Part shown: positions 45,380 to 53,443 of the stretch, in pieces
Layout of the letters: every line of letters begins with the position of its first letter
Numbering within the stretch: the first letter of the stretch is position 1
Origin: Azospirillum brasilense
Lineage (GTDB): Bacteria > Pseudomonadota > Alphaproteobacteria > Azospirillales > Azospirillaceae
NCBI RefSeq assembly: GCF_007827795.1
Contig: NZ_VITI01000015.1
Coordinates: 62,621-126,620, forward strand
Direction of reading: 5' to 3'
Length of the DNA: 64,000 bases
The notes under the pieces: generated by a model
The model's database searches: none
The model's input: only the letters and a program-made list of their open reading frames with translations
Told to the model about the DNA's origin: nothing
Position numbers and translations under genes: made by a program

Positions 45380-46714
45380 ATGGCACTCTTCACCTTCCCC
45401 AAGGACTTCCTGTGGGGGGCGTCCACCGCGGCCTATCAGATCGAGGGGGCGATTCACGAGGACGGGCGAGGCCCCTGCGTGTGGGACACCTTCACCGAGG
45501 CCGGGCGCATCCAGGACGGCAGCAGCGCCGCCGTCGCCTGCGACCATTACCACCGCTGGGCGGAGGACATCGCCCTGGTGAAGGACGCGGGCTTCAACGC
45601 CTACCGCTTCTCCATCGCCTGGCCGCGCATTCTGCCCAGTGGGACGGGGGCGGTGAACGCGGCGGGACTCGACTTCTACGACCGGCTGGTGGACGGGCTG
45701 TTGGCCGCCGGCATCCGGCCGATGGCCTGCCTCTACCATTGGGACCTGCCGCAACCCTTGGAAAGCCGTGGGGGTTGGCAGGGCCGGGAGATCGTCGGCC
45801 CCTTTGCCGACTACGCCCGTATCGTCGCCGCCCGGCTAGCCGACCGGGTGAAGGATTGGATGATGCTGAACGAGCCGAACGTGGTCGCCACCCACGGCTA
45901 CGGCACGGGAGAGCACGCGCCCGGCCATAAGCTGGGCGAGACCGGCATCCTGCGCGCCCTGCACCACCAGAATCTGGCGCAAGGGGCGGCGCTCCGCGCC
46001 ATAGCGGCGGAGCATTCCGGCCTGACGCTCGGCACCGTCATCAACCTCCAGCCCTGCCGGGCCGAGAGCGACCGGCCGGAGGACGTCGCTGCGGCGGCCC
46101 GCTGGGACGCGGTGTGGAACCGGGTGGCCCTGGACGGCGTGATGCGCGGCAAGATCCCCGACCTGATGGCCGAGCGGATGAAGGATTTCGTTCTGCCCGG
46201 CGACGAGGAGGCGATCCGCTTCCCCATCGACCTGCTGGGCATCAACTACTACTCGCGCATGACCATGAAGCACGAGACGGGGCATCCGTTCGACGTCTGG
46301 TGGGGCGACGCCCATTGCGACCGCTGGACCGCCATGGCCTGGCCGGTGCAGCCCGATGGGCTCTACGATCTGCTGATGGAGTTCAAGCGCGACTACGGCA
46401 ACCCCGCCGTCTTCGTCGCGGAGAACGGCGCCGCCTACGACGACGTGGTGACGCCGGACGGACAGGTGCATGACACGGAGCGCGTGGCTTTTCTGCGCGA
46501 CCATGTGGCGTCGGTCGGGCGTGCCCTGGCCGATGGCTGCAACGTGAAGGGCTATTTGTGCTGGAGCCTGCTGGACAATTTCGAATGGGGTTTCGGCCTG
46601 TCGAAGCGGTTCGGCATCGTCCGCGTCGATTACGACACGCTGGTTCGCACGCCCAAGGACAGCTACCGTTTCCTGAGCGAAATGGCGAAGAGTGGGCGGC
46701 TTGATCTCATTTGA
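45380..46714 (+). CDS. GH1 beta-glucosidase, first copy
   Basis: This 444-residue GH1 TIM-barrel hydrolyses beta-glucosides by a retaining mechanism. The acid/base glutamate is in MLNEPNVVATHGYGTGEHAPG (near 162) and the nucleophile in FVAENGAAYDD (near 352; consensus TENG is here AENG). SIAWPRILP and WSLLDNFEWGFGLSKRFGIV are also typical. No signal peptide, so it acts in the cytoplasm on imported sugars. GAGGGAG precedes the ATG. It is more distant from the other two GH1 genes of the window than they are from each other. Confidence 0.93.
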   Translation: MALFTFPKDFLWGASTAAYQIEGAIHEDGRGPCVWDTFTEAGRIQDGSSAAVACDHYHRWAEDIALVKDAGFNAYRFSIAWPRILPSGTGAVNAAGLDFYDRLVDGLLAAGIRPMACLYHWDLPQPLESRGGWQGREIVGPFADYARIVAARLADRVKDWMMLNEPNVVATHGYGTGEHAPGHKLGETGILRALHHQNLAQGAALRAIAAEHSGLTLGTVINLQPCRAESDRPEDVAAAARWDAVWNRVALDGVMRGKIPDLMAERMKDFVLPGDEEAIRFPIDLLGINYYSRMTMKHETGHPFDVWWGDAHCDRWTAMAWPVQPDGLYDLLMEFKRDYGNPAVFVAENGAAYDDVVTPDGQVHDTERVAFLRDHVASVGRALADGCNVKGYLCWSLLDNFEWGFGLSKRFGIVRVDYDTLVRTPKDSYRFLSEMAKSGRLDLI

Positions 46715-46724
46715 TGGAGAGGAG

Positions 46725-46771
46725 AGCAGGCCGGGCGGTGCTCGATCTCGTCGGCCTGCTTTTTCTTTCTT
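46725..46771 (+). terminator. Rho-independent terminator after the first GH1 gene
   Basis: AGCAGGCCG at 46725-46733 pairs perfectly with CGGCCTGCT at 46752-46760 (18-nt loop that can pair further), followed by TTTTCTTTCTT. It closes the GH1 transcript, 11 bp after the stop codon. Confidence 0.85.
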
Positions 46772-46912
46772 CAGACAAAAATTTAAACAAATCAATACTT
46801 CACAATCTAATCATTAGAAAAGTAAGAGTTTTATATTAATTTACTTCTCGTGGTCTTGGTTGTAGACAGTCCGGTGCCAAACGCCATGCGTTCAGAATAA
46901 CCGGAGGAAGCC

Positions 46913-47656
46913 ATGGGAATTTCCGACGTTTCGGCATCCCTGTTCCAGGCCACCGCTACGGCCTCCGTCCAGGCAAAACCTGCCACTGCGAAGTCCGGCG
47001 CCAAGAACGGGACGGGACCGGTCGCCTCCACGAACGACAAGGTCGATCTCAGCGATCTGGCGTCGGCGCTCAAGGGCGATGCGCTCGACCTGTTCAAGAA
47101 CCTGTCGGCGGATGATCGGACGTCGCTGGGCAAGCTCGTTTCCAGCGGGGCGCTGTCGGCGGACGAACTCAACGACGCGCTGTCGTCCGCCCTGAAATCG
47201 GAGCGCAAGAAGGCGTTCTGGCAGTCCGCGAAGGAAGACGCCGAGGCCGGGCGCACCCCTGACGGAGCGGCGCGCCAGCAGAGCATGAAGGCCATCTCGG
47301 ATCGTATGGAGTCCGAGTTGGAAAGCCGGCGCGCTGCCATGTATGCGCCTGGGGTGAGCCCCCAAGACCGCTTTGCCGCGCTGAGCACGTTGAGCGAAGA
47401 CCTGAAGGATATGCAGAATTCCTGGGATCAACTGGCCGGAATCGGCATGCCCATGAAAGCCTACACACTCAAGGGCGGCGATGAGCGATTCTTCGCAACG
47501 TCGAAAGAGCAGGCCGCCGGGCAGAAATTAAAGGATTTGGGCTTCCACTCGGGGACCTTTGATAAGGTGCTTTCGAGCCAATCCAAGGATTTTGCGCAGA
47601 AGTATCTGTCTGAGGAAGGGGCGGCCCAGATGACTTTGGGGAATGCGAACAAGTAA
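46913..47656 (+). CDS. hypothetical protein, 247 residues, possibly secreted or flagellar-type
   Basis: I do not recognise this family. The N-terminus MGISDVSASLFQATATASVQ is Ser/Thr/Ala-rich and unfolded, without a classical signal peptide, reminiscent of proteins exported without Sec. Residues about 45-95 are helical (LADALKG-like, SADDRTSLGKLVSSGALSADE, acidic/Ser-rich) and 110-160 amphipathic helix. The C-terminal part (AYTLKGGDERFFATSKEQAAG, then SGTFDKVLSSQSKDFAQKYL) is Lys/Ser-rich. It has an AT-rich 200-bp leader region following the terminator, so it has its own promoter. GGAGG lies 7 bp before the ATG. Confidence 0.65.
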   Translation: MGISDVSASLFQATATASVQAKPATAKSGAKNGTGPVASTNDKVDLSDLASALKGDALDLFKNLSADDRTSLGKLVSSGALSADELNDALSSALKSERKKAFWQSAKEDAEAGRTPDGAARQQSMKAISDRMESELESRRAAMYAPGVSPQDRFAALSTLSEDLKDMQNSWDQLAGIGMPMKAYTLKGGDERFFATSKEQAAGQKLKDLGFHSGTFDKVLSSQSKDFAQKYLSEEGAAQMTLGNANK

Positions 47657-47808
47657 TCTGAAACGCCTTCAGTGTTGGCTTTTTCCATATTGTCCGAGTT
47701 CAAACGTAAGGTGGGTGCGGGTCCGATCATTCCTGCCCCCGAATTGTCACATCGGAGTCAAGCGGAAGCGGTGCTATCGACAGTGGCGTGTCACCACTGC
47801 GTCCGCCC

Positions 47809-49941
47809 ATGCATTCCGTTGGAACTCACTCCGCTTCAGCTTCAGGGTCCGGTGACGCCGAAGACGTCCGCGCGGCCATCGTCGTGCCGACCTACAAGCA
47901 TTCGGGTCTGCTGGTCGAGGCGTTGTCCACCGCGCTCGCCCAGGACACGGACTTCGCCTACGCCGTGGTCGTGGTCAACGACGGCTGCCCCTTCCCGGAA
48001 ACGGAACGGGTGTGCCGGGAGTTCGCCGCGGCCCATCCGGGGCGGCTCTATCATCTGCGCAAGCGCAACGCCGGGCTGAGCGCGGCGCGCAACAGCGGGA
48101 TCGCCTTCGCGCTGGACGCCTTTCCGGCGCTGGAGGCGGTCTATTTCCTCGATTCCGACAACCGCATCCGGCCTCATCTGCTGCAACGGATGCTCGACGC
48201 GCTGCGGGCGGCGGGGCCGGAGGTCGGCTGGGCCTATCCGGACGTCGACAAGTTCGGCTTCTTCGAATTCTGCGATATGTCCGGCGCCTATTCGCCGCTG
48301 GAGCACTTGTTCCGCAACGTCAGCGAGGCGGGCAGCATGGCGTCGCGCCGCCTGCTGGACAGCGGCGCCCGCTTCGACGAGGCGATGCGCCAGGGCAGCG
48401 AGGACTGGGAGTTCTGGCTCCAGGGGCTGGAACGCGGCTTCCACGGCGTCCATGTGCCGGGCACCGGCTTCGGCTACCGCCGCCGCGGCGAGAGCATGCT
48501 GACCGAATCGGAGCGCGACTACCGCCCCATCCTGACCCACATCCAGAAGCGCCATCCCGCGCTGTTCGCGGTCCAGGCCGTGCTGCGGGCCGAGGCGGCG
48601 GTCGGTCGGCGCTATGCCGTGTATCTGCCCGACCGCGCCACCGTCCGCTGCGTCACCGACCCCGCGCTGGGCGAGGAGGACGTGCCGCTCGCCGACTTCG
48701 TGCGCCGCGTTCTGCGCGCGCCGGAGCGGCCCGGCTACGGGGAGTGCCCCGGCCTGCTGGCGGTGATGGACTCCGGCCTTTACGAATTGCTGAAGCGCCA
48801 CGGCCTGCTGCGCGGCGCCCTGTGGGTTCTGGAGCGCGCGGCGGCCCAGGCGACCCTCGTGCGCGCCGAGGTGACGACGCGGACGGCGGAAGGTGGCTGC
48901 GCGCTGTCCTGGTCCGGTGCGCCCGTTGGGCTGCAAGTGGACGCGCCGTTCCCTCTGCCGGACGGCGGGGCGGCCATGGCGATGCTGCCCACCACGGTCC
49001 TGCTCGACCTCGTGCGGCGCCAGCCGGCGGGCACACCCCTGTTGGAGCGGGAGCCCTGGAAGCCCTGCGCCGAAGCTCGGCTGAACCTTACCCTGGCGCT
49101 GTCCGGCGCGGCGCAACCGCCGGCCAGCGCCGATGCCGCCCTGTCCACGCTGCGCGAGGCGATGGCCGCGGCGTGGTCGCGGCCATCCAACGGCGGATGG
49201 GCGGCGGCACCCATCGACCGCTACCGCGCCGGGGTCGCCACGCCGGAGGATGTCTATCGGACGGTGCATCGGCTGCCCTCGGTGCTGCCGCTGCTTCCGC
49301 CCGCGGGACAGCGGCGGCTGGCGGCGCTGGTGGCCGATCCCGCCGACGCGGGGGGGCTGGAAACCGCCGCCCGCATGGCCCGCTGGCTGGGCCGCAAGGG
49401 TTACGACGCGCATCTGGTGGCACTGGGCGGCGGCAGCCTGTCCCTGACGGCGGAGACGGCGGCGGCTTTCGCGTCGGTCATCCCCCATCCGTTGCCGCTG
49501 GTGCTGCCCGAACGCCCGCTGATCCGCCGCGACGCCTATCTGGGCACCCCGCTGCGTCCCTTGGACGCTGTGGAGGGGGATATGGCGGTCGGCACGCTGG
49601 CGGTCTTCGATCTGGTCGTAACGGTTCGGTGCTGTGCGGCGCACCCGCTGATGGGGCGGCTGCGCGCGCTCGGCGTGACGGGCTGGGCGATGCTGGGCTC
49701 GTCCGCAGCCCCGGACGCGCCGTCCCTGGCCGATGCGGTCAACGGCTGCGCCGCCTTCGAGCACGCCTATCAGACCGTCGTTCCGCTCGATGCCCTGACC
49801 TTCCGCCTGTGCCAAGGATTGGGGTTTCCGTCGGACAAGTTGCGGCGCTGGGAGGATGCGACGGAGCTGGACGCCGATCTCGATTGGGTGGCTTGCGCCA
49901 CTCTGTCCTCGTGTCTTCCCGAACCATCCGCGGCCGCTTGA
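47809..49941 (+). CDS. GT2-family glycosyltransferase
   Basis: This protein of about 710 residues has an N-terminal GT-A glycosyltransferase domain (about 20-260): AIVVPTYKHSGLLVEALSTAL, VVVVNDGCPFPETE, LSAARNSGI, YFLDSDNRIRP (DxD-like metal site) and QGSEDWEFWLQGLERGF (ED acceptor motif). Residues 300-710 show no recognised domain and may be a helical or second transferase-like region. A GTG at 47788 is an alternative start. It precedes the DUF6212-like gene by 16 bp and probably works with it. Confidence 0.82.
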   Translation: MHSVGTHSASASGSGDAEDVRAAIVVPTYKHSGLLVEALSTALAQDTDFAYAVVVVNDGCPFPETERVCREFAAAHPGRLYHLRKRNAGLSAARNSGIAFALDAFPALEAVYFLDSDNRIRPHLLQRMLDALRAAGPEVGWAYPDVDKFGFFEFCDMSGAYSPLEHLFRNVSEAGSMASRRLLDSGARFDEAMRQGSEDWEFWLQGLERGFHGVHVPGTGFGYRRRGESMLTESERDYRPILTHIQKRHPALFAVQAVLRAEAAVGRRYAVYLPDRATVRCVTDPALGEEDVPLADFVRRVLRAPERPGYGECPGLLAVMDSGLYELLKRHGLLRGALWVLERAAAQATLVRAEVTTRTAEGGCALSWSGAPVGLQVDAPFPLPDGGAAMAMLPTTVLLDLVRRQPAGTPLLEREPWKPCAEARLNLTLALSGAAQPPASADAALSTLREAMAAAWSRPSNGGWAAAPIDRYRAGVATPEDVYRTVHRLPSVLPLLPPAGQRRLAALVADPADAGGLETAARMARWLGRKGYDAHLVALGGGSLSLTAETAAAFASVIPHPLPLVLPERPLIRRDAYLGTPLRPLDAVEGDMAVGTLAVFDLVVTVRCCAAHPLMGRLRALGVTGWAMLGSSAAPDAPSLADAVNGCAAFEHAYQTVVPLDALTFRLCQGLGFPSDKLRRWEDATELDADLDWVACATLSSCLPEPSAAA

Positions 49942-49957
49942 GAAGGGTGTCATCATC

Positions 49958-51502
49958 ATGAAGCTCTCCACCCCCGCGGCCCAGTTCGCCTCCCTCTACG
50001 ACGGCACGCCGAAGATCATCGCCGTCGGCGCCTGCGCCGAGTTGGAGGCGGGCGCCGTGCCCCTTCGCCTGCTGCGGCTGGTCCGTCACGACGGCGGCTA
50101 TCTGCTGCTGTCCGGGGATGCCGGGCCGGAGGAGGGCGAGGCGTTGCGCACGCTGGCGATCCCACCCGCCGCCATCCGTGTGCTGTGGTCCTGCGACGAG
50201 GCGGCGCGGCAGGACGCGGAGCGGCTGCTTGGCTGGTGGGACGAGGCCGGCGGGCCGGACGGCGCGCCACCGCAGGTGACGGGCGACGTGTTCACGCTGC
50301 TTCGCGGCCTCCTGGCGCAGGCATTCGGGGAGATCGACGGGTTGCACCGCCGCAACGCCGGGCTTCAGCGGACCCTGTCCACCCTGCGGGAGGAGTGGGG
50401 CCGCTCCGCCCGCCTGCCGCCGGAGGCGGTGGAGCTTCTGGATGCCCTGCGCCTCAGCCCGCCGCGCTTGGTCTTCGCCACGCCGCGCCCGGTGGGAACG
50501 CTGCCGGTGCCGCTGCGCCATGGCCGTAATCCTGCGGGGGCGGCTGAGATTGTGCAGCGCCTGCCATCGGGCGCGCGGGGGCTGGCGGGAATCGACCTGC
50601 ATCTCGACCGGGCGCCGAAGGGAAGCGGGGTGCTCGCCGTTGCCCTGACCGGGGTCGAGATGGGCGAAACCATTGCGGAATGGACGTTGCCCTTCGGCGA
50701 GCTGCGATCGGGCTGGCTGCCGCTGCGCCTGCCCGCCGCCTCCACCCGGATGGATCGGCTTCTCGATCTGCGGGTCGGCGCCATCGGGGTGGTGACGGAG
50801 GCACCGCGCCTGTCGCTCGCCCAAGCCGGTCTGCTCGACGAATACGCCGTCGCGCCGCCGGCCCGCGCCGTGGGGCAGCCGGCCATGCTGGCGTTGCGGC
50901 TGTGGGGCGGGCTGCCGGGGCTGGAATACGGTCCGGCGGCGCATCTGGCGCCGCATCCGGCGCCCGACCATCTGGTCTGGCCGTTGACACAGCCGGTGCT
51001 GGCGCAATTGCGCAAGGGGCGCGAGTTCGAGGCGACCTTCCCCTGGTTCGGCCTGCTGCGCGGCGGGCGAATCCTGCTCCACCCGCTTCATGGCGTCGTC
51101 ACGGCGGCCCACATTCCGCTGGACGAGGTGCCGGGCGCCGTGGCGGTGCGGGCGCGGGCGGTGATCGACGATCCGCGCTGCCGATCCCCCATCGCCTGCA
51201 AGCTGGTGGTGGCACCGCCGTCGCTGACGGTGGACGAGGCGGAGCGGGAGGAGGGCATCCTGGCCTCCAGCGGCTGGATGGTGCTGGAGGAACCGCGCCG
51301 TCCGCTCGACCTGTCAGCGGCCCTGTCGGCGCCCTGGTCGGGGCCGATGGCGCTTCACCTCTTCACCGACATCCCTGACCGCGGCCACGGCTTGTACGGA
51401 CGCACCATCTTTTCCGATTTCGAGTTGGAGATCGACACCCGCACCGCCTGGGCGAACCTGGCTGCGCTGCCGGTGGTGGACGGGGTGGCCGCCACGCCGT
51501 GA
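49958..51502 (+). CDS. DUF6212-like protein of a glycosylation-type locus
   Basis: This 514-residue protein starts MKLSTPAAQFASLYDGTPKI. I see no catalytic motif. It looks like the DUF6212 type of large alphaproteobacterial proteins found near glycosyltransferases (family name from memory, not checked). Residues about 110-150 are helical with a coiled stretch, and the second half is beta-rich with repeated jelly-roll-like segments (LRLPAASTRMDRLLDLRVG, GPMALHLFTDI). It starts 16 bp after the GT2 gene; the ATG at 49958 is chosen over the in-frame codon at 49856. Confidence 0.6.
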   Translation: MKLSTPAAQFASLYDGTPKIIAVGACAELEAGAVPLRLLRLVRHDGGYLLLSGDAGPEEGEALRTLAIPPAAIRVLWSCDEAARQDAERLLGWWDEAGGPDGAPPQVTGDVFTLLRGLLAQAFGEIDGLHRRNAGLQRTLSTLREEWGRSARLPPEAVELLDALRLSPPRLVFATPRPVGTLPVPLRHGRNPAGAAEIVQRLPSGARGLAGIDLHLDRAPKGSGVLAVALTGVEMGETIAEWTLPFGELRSGWLPLRLPAASTRMDRLLDLRVGAIGVVTEAPRLSLAQAGLLDEYAVAPPARAVGQPAMLALRLWGGLPGLEYGPAAHLAPHPAPDHLVWPLTQPVLAQLRKGREFEATFPWFGLLRGGRILLHPLHGVVTAAHIPLDEVPGAVAVRARAVIDDPRCRSPIACKLVVAPPSLTVDEAEREEGILASSGWMVLEEPRRPLDLSAALSAPWSGPMALHLFTDIPDRGHGLYGRTIFSDFELEIDTRTAWANLAALPVVDGVAATP

Positions 51503-51622
51503 CCGGCTATGACCTTGCGGCGGCGCACCAATCCTTTGGTGCACTGCGGGGCAAGCTGTTGGTAATAAACTGTTCGTTAGGGTGAAGGAGGTCTTGCTTC
51601 GAGCCCAGGGGGTGGAACGGCC

Positions 51623-53437
51623 ATGTCGATCGCGTCCAGGACGCCGGACCGGTCCGGCTTCACCCGCCGTTTCCTTCGCCTTGCCGGTGGCTTTTGGGCC
51701 GGTCACTCGCGGTCCGGTGAATTGTCGTCAGATCGGCGGAACTGGACGGTGTGGCTCCTCGCCGGAGCGTTGGGGCTTCTGACGGTCGGGCAGGTGGTGG
51801 TCCCCATCCTGCTGAACCTGTGGAGCCAGCATCTGTTCGACGCGCTTGAGCAGCGCTCGATGGACCGCTTCATGCTGATGATCGCGGCGGCCGGCGGGAT
51901 CATCCTGTTCAACATCGCCAACACCATCCTGCATCTGCGGGTGAAGCGCCGCCTGCAACTGGGCTGGCGCACATGGCTGACGCAGAAGCTTCTGGGCGAC
52001 TGGCTGACGCGCGGCCGGCAGCATCAGGTGACCTATCTGCCCGGCGACCACGACAACCCGGACGGACGCATCGCCGAGGACATCCGCATCGCGACCGAGG
52101 CGGCGATCGATCTCGCCCTGTCGCTGTCCTACTGCGCGCTTCTGCTGATCAGCTTCACCAACATCCTGTGGCGGCTGTCCGGGTCGCCGGAGGTGACGCT
52201 GGCCGGGAGCACGGTCCATGTGCCGGGCTATCTGCTCTACATCGCGCTGGTCTACGCGGCCGTCGGGACGAGCATCGCCCTGCTGATGGGAAAGCCGCTG
52301 GTGAGGGCGGTGAACCGCCGGCAGGGGCACGAGGCGTCCTTCCGTTTCGGCCTCGCCCGTGTGCGGGAGAACGCGCAGGACGTCGCGCTCCTGCACGGCG
52401 AATCGGGAGAGCGCGAACGGCTGGGCGTGCTGTTCGGCGGGGTGCAGCGGGGCTGGAACGGCCAGACGCACGCGCTGTCGAATATGATGATCTTCAGCGC
52501 CGCCTACTCGGTGCTGTCCGCCGTCTTCCCGATTCTGGTCGCCTCGCCCAGCTACATCGCCGGAGCCATCTCGCTCGGCGTGCTGATGCAGACGGCGCAG
52601 GCCTTCCAGCAGACGGTGGGCGCCCTGTCCTGGCCCATCGACAACCTCGCCCGCGCGGCGGAGTGGAAGGCGTCGGTGGAGCGCGTGCTGGGCCTGCATG
52701 AGGCGCTCCAGCGCCTGGACCGCGAGATCGACGGCCAGGGGACGGAGCGCATCACCGTGGAGCGCAGCGACGGCGAGCACTGCCTGAGCTTCCGCGGGCT
52801 GTCCATCGCCGAGCCGGACGGTCGGCGTGTGGTGGAACCCTTCGACCTGGAGATCCGTCCCGGCGAGCGCGTGCTGATCGTCGGCGACCCGGCGGCGGCG
52901 GTCCGGCTGTTCCGGGCGGTGGCGCGGGTCTGGCCCTGGGGTGGGGGAAGCATCGTCCTGCCTTCGCTCACCCGTGTCTTCTTCATGGCCGAGCGTCCCT
53001 ACCTGCCGCACGACACGCTGCGCGCCGCTCTCAGCTACCCCCTGGGGGCGGAGACGGTGGGCGATGCCGCGGCGGCGGAGGCGCTGGAGCGGGTCGGCCT
53101 CGGCCATCTGCGGGCGCGGCTGGACGAGTCCGACAGTTGGGACGAGGTTCTGGCGGTGTCGGAGCAGCAATTGCTGGGCTTCGCCCGCCTGCTGATCCGC
53201 CGCCCGGACTGGATCTTCCTGGAGGACGCCACCGACAGCCTCGACCCGCGCACCGAGGAGGCGATGCTGCGCCTGATCGACAGCGAAGTCCCCGACGCCA
53301 CCCTGATCACCATCGGAAGCCACCCCGGCCTGGAAGCGCACCACCGCCGCAAGCTGGTGCTGGAGCGATGCGATGACACGGTGCGCATGCGCGAGGAGCC
53401 CTGCGGGGACCGGAGGGTGGCGGCGGTGGCGGAGTAG
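51623..53437 (+). CDS. SbmA/BacA/YddA-type ABC protein with a degenerate ATPase domain
   Basis: This 604-residue protein has an ABC_membrane_2-type membrane domain (about 40-350, six helices; HLFDALEQRSMDRFM, RWRTWLTQKLLGDWL-like segment and GHEASFRFGLARVRENAQDVALL are typical of the YddA/SbmA family) and a C-terminal ABC ATPase fold (390-580). All catalytic motifs are altered: Walker A GDPAAAVRLF without the lysine (about 420-429), signature LAVSEQQLLGFAR in place of LSGGEQQR (about 511), Walker B FLEDATDSLD in place of FLDEATSALD (about 532), and IGSHPGL at the switch. It can hardly hydrolyse ATP. It may act as a proton-driven peptide or sugar transporter like SbmA. Confidence 0.85.
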   Translation: MSIASRTPDRSGFTRRFLRLAGGFWAGHSRSGELSSDRRNWTVWLLAGALGLLTVGQVVVPILLNLWSQHLFDALEQRSMDRFMLMIAAAGGIILFNIANTILHLRVKRRLQLGWRTWLTQKLLGDWLTRGRQHQVTYLPGDHDNPDGRIAEDIRIATEAAIDLALSLSYCALLLISFTNILWRLSGSPEVTLAGSTVHVPGYLLYIALVYAAVGTSIALLMGKPLVRAVNRRQGHEASFRFGLARVRENAQDVALLHGESGERERLGVLFGGVQRGWNGQTHALSNMMIFSAAYSVLSAVFPILVASPSYIAGAISLGVLMQTAQAFQQTVGALSWPIDNLARAAEWKASVERVLGLHEALQRLDREIDGQGTERITVERSDGEHCLSFRGLSIAEPDGRRVVEPFDLEIRPGERVLIVGDPAAAVRLFRAVARVWPWGGGSIVLPSLTRVFFMAERPYLPHDTLRAALSYPLGAETVGDAAAAEALERVGLGHLRARLDESDSWDEVLAVSEQQLLGFARLLIRRPDWIFLEDATDSLDPRTEEAMLRLIDSEVPDATLITIGSHPGLEAHHRRKLVLERCDDTVRMREEPCGDRRVAAVAE

Positions 53438-53443
53438 GGGGCG

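Noticed and set aside
47842..49971. 709-codon minus-strand frame opposite the GT2 gene
   Set aside because: Composition typical of antisense reading (Arg, Gln, His, Gly-rich); no ribosome site or family.
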